Of a DNA stretch of 64,000 nucleotides, positions 44,013 through 52,322 are shown piece after piece. Under the pieces are notes generated by a model that saw nothing but the letters and a program-made list of their open reading frames with translations, had not been told where the DNA came from and did no database searches. The stretch spans positions 3,131,779 to 3,195,778 of the forward strand of contig NZ_CP041345.1 in assembly GCF_013265555.1 (NCBI RefSeq), in the 5' to 3' direction. Position numbers and translations under genes: made by a program. This DNA is from Tenuifilum thalassicum (GTDB lineage: Bacteria > Bacteroidota > Bacteroidia > Bacteroidales > Tenuifilaceae). Each line of letters starts with the position of its first letter. Position 1 is the first letter of the stretch.

Positions 44013-44507
44013 TTAATTTTTGGACATTTCCTGAAGTAATCGTTCAATATACTCCTGCTGTTTATCTTTATCCTTTAGCTCGGAACGTAAAATCTTCTCG
44101 GTTAAACTGATTGTTAGCTCTGCAACGGTATTGTAGAGCTCCTGCTTTGCAGCCTCCTTTTCAAGAAAAATTTGTTGGCGAGCCTTTTCGAGCATTTTCT
44201 GGGTTTCTACCTTGGCTTGTTCTTTGGCTTCGGCAATTAGTTTTTCTCGCAATGCTTTTGTTTCAGCCATTTCGCGCTCACGTTCTTGACGAGCCTTTTC
44301 CATTAGCTCTTTGCTTTCGTCCTGCAATTTAGCAATTTCTGCGCGAGCCTCTTCAGCCATTCGCATTGAACGAGCAATACTCTCCTCCCTGTTTTTAAGC
44401 GCCTGCAAAATTGGTTTCCATGCATACTTTTTTAGTATAAAAAGCAGCACACCAAATGAAAGCAAGGCCCAAAATAACAGGCCGTAATCGGGGGTAACTA
44501 ATCCCAT
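44013..44507 (-). CDS. atpF: ATP synthase subunit b
   Basis: The product has 164 residues. A single membrane helix near the N-terminus (YGLLFWALLSFGVLLFILKK) is followed by a long charged coiled coil rich in E/K/A (about 30-150) that forms the peripheral stalk. Only one b gene is present, so a homodimer is expected. It lies 11 bp after atpE. Confidence 0.95.
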   Translation of the reverse strand: MGLVTPDYGLLFWALLSFGVLLFILKKYAWKPILQALKNREESIARSMRMAEEARAEIAKLQDESKELMEKARQEREREMAETKALREKLIAEAKEQAKVETQKMLEKARQQIFLEKEAAKQELYNTVAELTISLTEKILRSELKDKDKQQEYIERLLQEMSKN

Positions 44508-44518
44508 AGCTTACGGTT

Positions 44519-44776
44519 TTAAACAAATAGAGCTACAATCAATAGAATCAGTGCAAAAAAAGCAACACCTTCAATAAGGGCGGCAGAAACAATCATATTA
44601 CTTCTGATATCACCAGATGCCTCAGGTTGGCGGGCTATAGATTTTAATGCAGATTCACCAATTTTTCCAATTCCCAAGCCAGCTCCAATTACGACAATTC
44701 CAGCACCAATTGCAATAGCAGCTTTTGCTATAGAAGCGCCATCAAGCGATTGTAAAAGAATAAGTAGTGTGTCCAT
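44519..44776 (-). CDS. atpE: ATP synthase subunit c
   Basis: The product has 85 residues as a two-helix hairpin with the RQPEA loop. The ion-binding carboxylate is Glu69 in IEGVAFF. Sodium-type rings usually have Gln at the position of Ile36 here and Ser or Thr after the glutamate, where this protein has Gly70. A proton-driven ring is therefore predicted. The N-terminus (MDTLLILLQSLDGAS) is short and not a signal peptide. It is spaced 18 bp from atpB and 11 bp from atpF. Confidence 0.97.
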   Translation of the reverse strand: MDTLLILLQSLDGASIAKAAIAIGAGIVVIGAGLGIGKIGESALKSIARQPEASGDIRSNMIVSAALIEGVAFFALILLIVALFV

Positions 44777-44794
44777 AATAATAAATTTTATGTG

Positions 44795-45871
44795 TTAATG
44801 ATGTTCTTCAGTGGCCATACCAATATATAATGCAGTTAACAAGGTAAAAACATAAGCTTGAATAAGTGCTACAAGTAATTCAAGTAATGACATGAAAATT
44901 AAAAATAAAATTGAAACAGGGGCAACTGCAAAACCAAGCCAAGCAATCATGCCTGAAAAAATAAAAATTAAACTTAATAATACCACCGCCACCATGTGTC
45001 CTGCAAGTATATTTGCAAAAAGTCGAACCATTAGGACAAATGGCTTTATAAAAATCGCCAAAAATTCAACAAATGGAATAATTGGAATGGGAAGCTTTAA
45101 GAATCCAGGAATCCCAGGAGGATTAACTATGTGCTTCCAGTATTCTTTATTAGCATTGGTGTTAATAACAAAAAATGCAAAAATGGCTAAAGCCATAGTA
45201 ACCGAAATGTTCCCAGTAACATTGGCACCACCTGGGAAAATAGGAATTAGCCCAAGTAAATTTGAGAACCAGATGAAAAAGAAAATGGATAGTAAAAATG
45301 GTAGATACTTATGATATTTTTTTTCACCTATTGAAGGGATAGCTATCTCATTTTTAACAAAAAGTATGAAAGGTTCGAAAACGTTCTGTAATCCTTTTGG
45401 TGGTGAGTCTGGATTTTTCTTATAGGTATTTGCTATATTGATAAAAATGACGAGCAGTAGTATGCTGGTTATAAAAATAGCCAAAACATTTTTTGTTATG
45501 GAAAAATCGTAAGGCAAAGGATAGTTCTCATCAATTTCACCCTTAGAGTTTAGCTCAACAATTTTACCCTTATACTGTCCCTCTTGAGCTAGTTTGAAAT
45601 TCTGATAAACGCCATGGTTATGATGAAACTTATTAGATAAGAAAATGTGCAAGCCACTTTTCTTACTATAAATAATGACTGGTAAAGGTATGCTGATGTG
45701 ATGATTGTTAAATGTAACGATGTGCCATTCATGAGCATCGCCCACATGTTCAAAGATAAATTCAGCGGGGTCAAACTTTCCTGCTTCATGCTGGCTAACC
45801 TTGTCTGTTGCTATGGCATGAGCTGTGGAAAATATCAACAAAATTGATAATATGATTAACCTAACCCGCAT
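44795..45871 (-). CDS. atpB: ATP synthase subunit a with exported N-terminal extension
   Basis: The product has 358 residues, about 100 more than Escherichia coli subunit a. Residues 1-19 are a signal peptide (LLIFSTAHA) and about 20-130 form a His-rich periplasmic domain typical of Bacteroidota AtpB. The channel half contains the essential Arg283 in FVLMVRLFANILAGH and the usual final helices (LLELLVALIQAYVFTLLTALY). It overlaps the preceding membrane-protein gene by 11 bp. Confidence 0.96.
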   Translation of the reverse strand: MRVRLIILSILLIFSTAHAIATDKVSQHEAGKFDPAEFIFEHVGDAHEWHIVTFNNHHISIPLPVIIYSKKSGLHIFLSNKFHHNHGVYQNFKLAQEGQYKGKIVELNSKGEIDENYPLPYDFSITKNVLAIFITSILLLVIFINIANTYKKNPDSPPKGLQNVFEPFILFVKNEIAIPSIGEKKYHKYLPFLLSIFFFIWFSNLLGLIPIFPGGANVTGNISVTMALAIFAFFVINTNANKEYWKHIVNPPGIPGFLKLPIPIIPFVEFLAIFIKPFVLMVRLFANILAGHMVAVVLLSLIFIFSGMIAWLGFAVAPVSILFLIFMSLLELLVALIQAYVFTLLTALYIGMATEEHH

Positions 45872-46229
45872 TCTTACTATCCTCTCGTTTTACAACAAAA
45901 TATGTGTAATGAAACAGAAAAATCAGATACGAAATCAAATATACAAAAATGATTGCTTTTTTATCGTCATTTACAAGCAAAAATATTGAAAGAATAGCTA
46001 ATAAATTAATTACTAAACCAATAGCCTTTATTAGAAAATATTTGGTAGTAAATTTTAACCGATTAAAAATAGTTTTACTGTATAAAAGACTATAAGAAAA
46101 AACATTAATAGCCATGGGATAAAAAGGAACAATCCTTACCTGAGTCTGAAAATCAAATGCAAGTAAGACTACAAGTAAGGATGAGGCAATAATTACTGAC
46201 GAAAAGTAAAACTTTGTCTTAAGTGACAT
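45861..46229 (-). CDS. Small membrane protein in the AtpI position
   Basis: The product has 122 residues and four hydrophobic helices with short basic loops, ending in YTYFVVKREDSKNAG. It has no motif I can name. Its place, size and topology match AtpI-type assembly proteins that help load the c ring. It overlaps atpB by 11 bp and lies 2 bp from the bactofilin gene. Assignment as AtpI-like rests on position and topology, not on sequence. Confidence 0.65.
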   Translation of the reverse strand: MSLKTKFYFSSVIIASSLLVVLLAFDFQTQVRIVPFYPMAINVFSYSLLYSKTIFNRLKFTTKYFLIKAIGLVINLLAILSIFLLVNDDKKAIIFVYLISYLIFLFHYTYFVVKREDSKNAG

Positions 46230-46231
46230 GC

Positions 46232-46621
46232 TTACTTTTTAGGTTCTTGTTGTGAGGGTTTATCTTTAACTTCCATTCCTATCATGTTGCAGTAACCAGT
46301 GAATTTGCATCCTGGTTCAATGGCAAGTTTGCCTACATTAACATCACCATTGATTCGTGCAGATGATTTTAATGAAAGTAGTTCCTCAACAGTAATTTTA
46401 CCCTCTACAACTCCTGAGATATCAGAATTTTTGCAAATGAGTTCTCCTTTAACTTTACCAGTTTCACCAATAACAACCTTTCCTTGAATATTAAGATTTC
46501 CAATCAGTGTTCCGTCAATTCTCAAATCGCCATTACTTTTAATGTCGCCATTAATTTCGGTTCCTAATCCAACCAGGTTGATGTTGTTGGCATTGAATTC
46601 TGTTTCGTTAAGTTTTGCCAT
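46232..46621 (-). CDS. Bactofilin (polymer-forming cytoskeletal protein)
   Basis: The product has 129 residues. A polar 15-residue head leads into repeated short strands of a right-handed beta-helix (NGDLRIDGTLIGNLNIQG, VVIGETGKVKGELI, DISGVVEGKITVEELL, ARINGDVNVGKLAIEPGC), then a charged tail ending in QQEPKK. Bactofilins polymerise without nucleotide and scaffold envelope enzymes. It is the first gene of the ATP synthase transcript, an arrangement I associate with Bacteroidota. The promoter box is at 46649-46656. Confidence 0.92.
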   Translation of the reverse strand: MAKLNETEFNANNINLVGLGTEINGDIKSNGDLRIDGTLIGNLNIQGKVVIGETGKVKGELICKNSDISGVVEGKITVEELLSLKSSARINGDVNVGKLAIEPGCKFTGYCNMIGMEVKDKPSQQEPKK

Positions 46622-46648
46622 AGCTGTTATGTTTATTGTTTAAAGACA

Positions 46649-46656
46649 CAAATATA
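46649..46656 (-). promoter_or_regulatory. -7 box of the bactofilin-atp operon
   Basis: TATATTTG on the minus strand matches TAnnTTTG, 27 bp before the bactofilin ATG. The -33 element is weak (TTG about 23 bp further). Confidence 0.5.
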
Positions 46657-46702
46657 TAAAATCGTTTTAATCATGAATTCAATCTTAACAAACATAGCTA
46701 AT

Positions 46703-47395
46703 TTAATTGTATAAATTTTGCGAGTCGCTTTTAGTTTTTACAGGAGTCTCATCATCAAGTTCGTAATACACTTCTTCATCTTCATCTTCTTCCTCAAACA
46801 TCCAGCTCCATTTTTGAGGCGGTGGTCCTTGATTACGATAATAAAAGGCCAGTAATAAACCCGAGGCTGCTCCGAATAAATGCGATTCCCACGAAATATG
46901 GTAAAATATGGGAAGAATACCCCATATCAAACTCCCATATAGGAATACAACTAGGAGAGATATAGCCATTAAATTGATATTCTTTCTAATTACCCCACTG
47001 AAAAAAATGAAGCTGACCTCTGCATAAATTAGACCGCTACAACCAATATGATAGCTCGAACGTGCACCAATCCAAACCAGTATTCCACTTAATAACCAGC
47101 TTATGATAATTATTCTATACCACAAATCCCTATAAAAGTAAACTAACCCAGCAGTTAAAATAAAAATGGTTATTGTATTGTTTACTATATGATTAATATC
47201 GGAATGAATTAATGGTGCAGTAAGAATTCCTATTAAACCAGAAATGGTTCTTGGAAATATTCCTAATTTGTAAAATGAAGTGTTTTCAATAATTTCGAAA
47301 GCCTTTACTACCCAAATCACTAGTACAAATAAAAACGCAACAATTAAACTTGCTTTAAATTTTGTTCGCTCAATATTTTGTTGGTTGTTATTCAT
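46703..47395 (-). CDS. Rhomboid-family intramembrane serine protease
   Basis: The product has 230 residues from the ATG at 47395; a TTG at 47413 would add six. There are six membrane helices with the rhomboid catalytic set intact: HSDINHIVNN in helix 2 (His64, His69, Asn73), the nucleophile Ser120 in HIGCSGLIYA and His172 in ESHLFGAASG. The C-terminal cytoplasmic tail is extremely acidic (EEEDEDEEVYYELDDE). It should cut membrane helices near the outer leaflet. It overlaps the CotH-like gene by 8 bp, so it ends a four-gene envelope set. Confidence 0.87.
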   Translation of the reverse strand: MNNNQQNIERTKFKASLIVAFLFVLVIWVVKAFEIIENTSFYKLGIFPRTISGLIGILTAPLIHSDINHIVNNTITIFILTAGLVYFYRDLWYRIIIISWLLSGILVWIGARSSYHIGCSGLIYAEVSFIFFSGVIRKNINLMAISLLVVFLYGSLIWGILPIFYHISWESHLFGAASGLLLAFYYRNQGPPPQKWSWMFEEEDEDEEVYYELDDETPVKTKSDSQNLYN

Positions 47396-48404
47396 CTCTG
47401 CAGTTTTTAACAATCTCTTTAGTCAGCAATTTTTCATCCTTTAAAGTTTCATAAAACATGCTAATATAATCAATCATGCTTTTCTTATTTCTTTCTGTTA
47501 GCAAAGTATCATTTTTCAGCATTTTAAATATTTGATCTTCTTTTTCTAAGAAAAAATTGATAGTTAAATCAAGTTCGAATCTTTCTCTACAATTACCTCT
47601 ATAGTATCTATCTGTAACATGCTTGATAGGAATTATTTCGGGTGGTTTTGTATAGGGTGGGTTAACAAACCCACAAAAATCAAAATCATAAGGTACTGGA
47701 ATTAACGAAGCCAATGAATCAGAATAAAATAGCTTAATATTATGAAGCTTAGGAACAGACCAATCGGTATTTCCAATTAGATACTGAAACATTGTCATTC
47801 TATCAAGAACGGGTCGATAAGTTGCGTTTTGAATTATTCCTTGTGTTTCAATTTCTTTTGTTCTGGTTCTCTTTGCAAAAAGTTTTACTGGTTCAATAAG
47901 AATACCATATGTTTCGAAATTAGAATGGTTCCCTCCTCTATCGATGTATATTATTCGACAAAGTCTAACCCGAAGGCTATACTCAGTTAAAATGTTATAT
48001 ATCCTATAAGCATAATACTCCTTAATGACATACTGAACATATCTATTTTTAATAAAACATGGATTTACAAGCTTTATTTTTATGTTCTCTGGAAAAATTG
48101 AGTTTTCAAATTCATTGACTTTTAATGCTAGTGGGGGAATTCTACAATTTTGTTTACTGCGTCTAAATAATCCACGAGTTTTGGCCTTAGCATTAACGGT
48201 AATTGAAGAATCGCCATCAATATAAAAAAGGAATATTTTATGATACTTTGCCTTATTTGGGTTAACGTCATTGAAAAGTGATTTTAGGTTTCCAATAACT
48301 TCAAACTCAAGGATAGTTTCTTCATCAAAAAGGGAAGTTTGTCCTAAACTAGCAAAACATTGAAGAAAAAAAACAAATGACAATATTTTGATTTTCTGAC
48401 TCAT
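47388..48404 (-). CDS. Exported CotH-like kinase-fold protein
   Basis: The product has 338 residues with a signal peptide (1-21, cut before QTSLF). The pattern resembles the CotH protein-kinase family: KTRGLFRR with following basic strand (75-95), IKLVNPC, a helix QYVIKEYYAYRIYNIL, YGILIEPVKLF, then a catalytic-loop-like GNTDWSVPKLHNIKLF (211-226, Asp214, Asn222) and a metal-site-like VPYDFDFCG (237-245). I judge it a distant member by motif order; activity is not shown. It overlaps the phosphatase gene by 4 bp (ATGA) and the rhomboid gene by 8 bp. Confidence 0.62.
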   Translation of the reverse strand: MSQKIKILSFVFFLQCFASLGQTSLFDEETILEFEVIGNLKSLFNDVNPNKAKYHKIFLFYIDGDSSITVNAKAKTRGLFRRSKQNCRIPPLALKVNEFENSIFPENIKIKLVNPCFIKNRYVQYVIKEYYAYRIYNILTEYSLRVRLCRIIYIDRGGNHSNFETYGILIEPVKLFAKRTRTKEIETQGIIQNATYRPVLDRMTMFQYLIGNTDWSVPKLHNIKLFYSDSLASLIPVPYDFDFCGFVNPPYTKPPEIIPIKHVTDRYYRGNCRERFELDLTINFFLEKEDQIFKMLKNDTLLTERNKKSMIDYISMFYETLKDEKLLTKEIVKNCRDE

Positions 48405-50035
48405 TTCAACTTTATCCTAGAACCATCGATGTAACATCGCCAGTAATTTCTGTTTTCATCTATAAGCAATGCTTGTGGCTTTATATGCTTTACATTAAAG
48501 GGAACATTTATGGGAAAAAGTTTCGATTCATATGCAGCTGCAATACTATCAACCTCAGTGTGTCCTATTATCATTTCCCTTGCTTTATATTTTGACAATA
48601 CATAATTGAGATCGGCCTGAGTGGCTTTGGGTACTTCTGGTAAATCAAACATGTAACCTCTATACCAAAATATTCCAGACTTTGAGAATAGTTTCTGTAA
48701 CTTATCAAGGAATTGGTCATCGGTTAACGTAAAAATTAAATTATCAGGATTTAAATATCTATATACAATTTGATTCATCTGGTTGAGAGATATTTCTTCA
48801 TCGGCAATTTCTTTTGAAATACCAGCATGCACAAACAAGATGCTGTCAATAATTATAGCAGATTTTCCAAAACGCAATATGGAACCAGGCCAAACATTTG
48901 GTTTAAATAAACTTGAATATGTTATTCTGTTACCATGTGTTAGTATTTGATATTTTTCATTTATATAACGATTATCGTTACCTATTGCTAGGAGTTCATG
49001 GTTACCAATTAAAAAGTGAACATGACCCCCTGCCTGTTGTGATTGCTGTACTAATTTGTTTAAAAGCCACAGAACCTCTGTAACTTTTTCGCCGCGATCA
49101 ACTAAATCGCCTATAAACACAAGATGATTTTTCCCAAATTTCCAATTCATTTCTTGATCAATCACCTGATTGTTCATCAAAAGCTTAACTAGACTTTCAT
49201 ATGCACCATGTACATCGCCAATTGCAAATATTTTATTTGTTTTATCTTCATATATATAGGTATCATTATCCAAATTATACTTTAAATTAAAATTTATAGT
49301 ATATCCTAAAGTATCGCCCTCGAAAAAACCTTTAAATCGAACATTTTGGTTTTTAATTCTTAAATTTTGGGAGACCAAAAATATTTTGGAATTCAGACTA
49401 TCGTTAACCAAATAAAAAGCATTAGCCCACTTTCTATTTTTGAGTTCAACATGTGGTCCGTCAAAACAAGAAGGGTAAATGCCTTTTGAATAAGCTACCA
49501 TGTAATCGGTTAGAATAGAAACTACTGTATCTTTTCCAAAGGCTTGCGCATATTCGATGGAATTGTAGTTTTGAAAATTTTTGAAATATGGGTTTGCCCT
49601 GTACTTTAATAGAACATTAAGGGTTTTAATTGAACCAAGACGTGAAGCATACAGTAAAGGAGAATTCTTATGAATATTATATTGATTAACGTTTGCTCCA
49701 TTTTTGAGCAAATAGTCAGCAATTGAATCCTTATCGTAAATTGCACATATTATTAATGGAGTGTTTGTTTTTAATACAACATTTAAGTTTGCTCCCTTAT
49801 CAATTATATATTTTGCCGTGCTAAAATTTCCTTGCGAAATGGCTAAAGTTAGAAGTGTGTGAGAGTTATTAAAATATTTTTCAAGTCCATTTGTCTTAAT
49901 TATCTGCTCAAGTTCTGCAATGTTACCAGACTTTATAACAGAAATAATATAAGAATCATCAGCTGAAATTTGAGCATGTAACCTATTAAACGATAATAAG
50001 AAAAGTAAAAGGAGGAAAAGGGAACGAATATTCAT
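48401..50035 (-). CDS. Exported ankyrin-repeat / PPP-type phosphatase fusion
   Basis: The product has 544 residues. A signal peptide (1-21) is followed by four or five ankyrin repeats (about 28-180, with DKGANLNVVLKTNTPLIICA and KNGANVNQYNIHKNSPLLYA). A beta-rich linker (190-262) follows. A metallophosphatase domain has every PPP motif: GDVHG (273-277), GDLVDRG (309-315), GNHE (344-347), VHAGIS (402-407) and GHT (491-493), with WYRG at 457-460 as in Shewanella-like phosphatases. It would act on phosphoproteins in the periplasm or outside. It is 5 bp downstream of the TPR-SpoIIE gene and coupled to the CotH-like gene. Confidence 0.87.
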   Translation of the reverse strand: MNIRSLFLLLLFLLSFNRLHAQISADDSYIISVIKSGNIAELEQIIKTNGLEKYFNNSHTLLTLAISQGNFSTAKYIIDKGANLNVVLKTNTPLIICAIYDKDSIADYLLKNGANVNQYNIHKNSPLLYASRLGSIKTLNVLLKYRANPYFKNFQNYNSIEYAQAFGKDTVVSILTDYMVAYSKGIYPSCFDGPHVELKNRKWANAFYLVNDSLNSKIFLVSQNLRIKNQNVRFKGFFEGDTLGYTINFNLKYNLDNDTYIYEDKTNKIFAIGDVHGAYESLVKLLMNNQVIDQEMNWKFGKNHLVFIGDLVDRGEKVTEVLWLLNKLVQQSQQAGGHVHFLIGNHELLAIGNDNRYINEKYQILTHGNRITYSSLFKPNVWPGSILRFGKSAIIIDSILFVHAGISKEIADEEISLNQMNQIVYRYLNPDNLIFTLTDDQFLDKLQKLFSKSGIFWYRGYMFDLPEVPKATQADLNYVLSKYKAREMIIGHTEVDSIAAAYESKLFPINVPFNVKHIKPQALLIDENRNYWRCYIDGSRIKLK

Positions 50036-50040
50036 TATTA

Positions 50041-52263
50041 TTATACTTTAATACCCCAAACCAATATGTCATCAATTTGTTCAGTATTATTCATCCAATC
50101 AAGTAAAGTTTTTTCAAGATGTGAGCATTTACCCTCACCATCAAGATCTGATACAAGCATTAGGTTTTCTTTAAACCTCGAACGCATAAACTTTTTATGA
50201 TTTTCACCTCCAAGCTGGTCGAAATAGCCATCAGAAGATATAAAAATCCAATCGCCAGGAATGAGTTTTTTGGTTTTAACCGTAAAGTTTTTCTTGTTTA
50301 TGTTGGTAAGCCTGGTTCCTAAAGTTATAAAATCGGGCTTTAACTCCTCAATTGTACTATTATGCTGTAAAAAGATAGGAATCAAAGCACTTGTATACTC
50401 AAGCAGATATGTCTCGGAGTCAAAAACGCAAAGAGCAATGTCCATACTATCTTTAAGTACTTTTTCAACTTTAGAACGACTTAAACGACGAACCAGCTCT
50501 TGGTCTATAAAAGATAGAATATCATCTGTTTTGAAAAGGTGATGCTGGTTGATTGCTTGATTAATTATATCAATACCAATAATACTCATAAAAGCACCTG
50601 GCACGCCATGTCCAGTACAATCGGCAAGTGCAAAGAAAACCTTTTTGCCTAACTTTTGCATCCAATAAAAATCGCCACTAACAATATCCTTTGGTCGGTT
50701 TAAAACAAATGTGTCGGGGAAAGCACTTTTAATTTGAGAAAGCGAAGGTTGAATAGATTCTTGTATACGTTCAGCATATCGTATGCTATCAGTAATTTTT
50801 TCGATATAATTCTCAATAATTTTGTATGCTTCTTCAAGGTTTTTGTTTTTCTGCTCAATAAAATTTTTGTTTTTCTCAATCTCTATTTTTTGCTCTTCAA
50901 TTTCTTGGTTTTTTTCTTCTAGCAGTACATTTTTTAGCTCAATTTCTTTAATTTGCTCAGCAAGTTGATCGGCTGTTTTACGCTTCACTTTCAATGTAAA
51001 ATAGATTGCAACAAGCATAAAACCGCTAAGAAGTAAACCTATTAATAGGGCATATGTTTGTATCTTTTGCTTGGTAATTTCTCGCTGCTTAAGCTCTTGC
51101 TGTTGTAGTAGTAATTTTATTTCATTCTCTTTTTTTTCAGTTTCATATAAGGTTTGAATTGTAGAAATATGTCGACTATTCTTTTCGTTTAGCACGCTAT
51201 CCTTATAGGCAGAAGCAAGCTTAAAATATTCAAGAGCTTTGCCATGATTACCAATTCGTTGATAATATGTAGATAAAACCTCATAAGCTTGCTGAAAATG
51301 TATTAAGCTATTAATTTGCTTTGCAATTTTTAAACAGCTATCTATATTGCTCAATGCCTGATTATTGTAATTAAGAAACAATTGAGCTTTTGCAAGATTA
51401 ATATAGCTGTCGGCCAGAAACTTTTTATCGCCTAGCTGTTTATCTATTTCTAAGCTTTTCTTAAAGTAATTGTATGCTTTAGCAACATTACCCAAGTAAA
51501 GTTCTATTTTACCTAGCGCATTGTAGTTTATACCTATACCTTTAAGGCTGTTTATTTTAAAGTTTACATCCAACGATTTTGAGTAATACTCCTTAGCCTT
51601 TTCGTAATCGCCTTTGAATTCGTAAACTTCGCCAATGTTATTATAGTTCATGGCTTGGCCTAAGAGGTTTTCCATTTTCTTTGATAGAAACAGGGCTCGT
51701 TGAAAGTATTCTAACGCCTCATCGTACCTACCATTAAGTGAAAAAATATTACCTAAACTATTACAGGCTACTGCGATATTAAAGGTATCCTTTATCTCTT
51801 CAGCTAATTTTAATGCTTTGATATGGTACTCCGATGCATAGGCATGGTTATCGAGCCGACGATAAACTACTCCCAGATTATTTAACGATACACACTGATA
51901 ATGTTTATCGGAAATACTTTTAGCAAGTTCTAAAGCATCGTTATGAAATTTTAAGGCATTAGTATAGTTCGAAATATTTCTATAAAGTACACCTAACGAC
52001 GTATATACTTCAATTTTTAGCTTATCATTTTTAAGATTTTCGGCTAATCGTTTAGCTTCAAGAAGATAGTTCTCAGCAAGGATTGGGTTCTGTTCATTCA
52101 CTTCGTATTCATAAGCAATATCCTTTAGGATTAAAACTCTGATGCTATCTCGGGGTTCTTGATATAGTTTAAGCAGTAGAGTATCAACCTTTGCCTGTGA
52201 ATATCCTGATTGGTTGATGGATAATAAAATAAGTGCAGAAAATAATACTTTTACTACTTTCAT
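50041..52263 (-). CDS. TPR sensor with SpoIIE-type PP2C phosphatase
   Basis: The product has 740 residues from the ATG at 52263. A signal peptide (1-22) leads to about eight tetratricopeptide repeats in the periplasm (35-350). One membrane helix (near 390-412) and a long coiled coil (420-495, KNQEIEEQKIEIEKNK style) follow. The cytoplasmic SpoIIE/PP2C domain shows FALADCTGHGVPGAFMSIIG and SSDGYFDQLGG. It probably senses an envelope signal and dephosphorylates a cytoplasmic anti-sigma or anti-anti-sigma-like partner. No such partner is adjacent. Confidence 0.9.
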   Translation of the reverse strand: MKVVKVLFSALILLSINQSGYSQAKVDTLLLKLYQEPRDSIRVLILKDIAYEYEVNEQNPILAENYLLEAKRLAENLKNDKLKIEVYTSLGVLYRNISNYTNALKFHNDALELAKSISDKHYQCVSLNNLGVVYRRLDNHAYASEYHIKALKLAEEIKDTFNIAVACNSLGNIFSLNGRYDEALEYFQRALFLSKKMENLLGQAMNYNNIGEVYEFKGDYEKAKEYYSKSLDVNFKINSLKGIGINYNALGKIELYLGNVAKAYNYFKKSLEIDKQLGDKKFLADSYINLAKAQLFLNYNNQALSNIDSCLKIAKQINSLIHFQQAYEVLSTYYQRIGNHGKALEYFKLASAYKDSVLNEKNSRHISTIQTLYETEKKENEIKLLLQQQELKQREITKQKIQTYALLIGLLLSGFMLVAIYFTLKVKRKTADQLAEQIKEIELKNVLLEEKNQEIEEQKIEIEKNKNFIEQKNKNLEEAYKIIENYIEKITDSIRYAERIQESIQPSLSQIKSAFPDTFVLNRPKDIVSGDFYWMQKLGKKVFFALADCTGHGVPGAFMSIIGIDIINQAINQHHLFKTDDILSFIDQELVRRLSRSKVEKVLKDSMDIALCVFDSETYLLEYTSALIPIFLQHNSTIEELKPDFITLGTRLTNINKKNFTVKTKKLIPGDWIFISSDGYFDQLGGENHKKFMRSRFKENLMLVSDLDGEGKCSHLEKTLLDWMNNTEQIDDILVWGIKV

Positions 52264-52282
52264 ATTTTTTAAATTCAAATAA

Positions 52283-52306
52283 TACGAAAGTTAATATATT
52301 TTCGTA
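52283..52306. promoter_or_regulatory. Inverted repeat between divergent genes
   Basis: TACGAAA (52283-52289) and TTTCGTA (52300-52306) are perfect inverted copies with a 10-bp AT-rich spacer, in the 59-bp gap between two divergent start codons. It could be an operator controlling both directions. Confidence 0.4.
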
Positions 52307-52322
52307 ATATTTGGTAATTTCA

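Noticed and set aside
44892..45314. Plus-strand open frame of 140 residues across atpB
   Set aside because: It is antisense to a clearly conserved gene and has no domain; such shadows are common opposite AT-rich membrane-protein genes.
47396..47413. TTG start for the rhomboid gene
   Set aside because: The ATG at 47395 gives an overlap of 8 bp with the upstream gene, and the six extra residues are not part of any domain.
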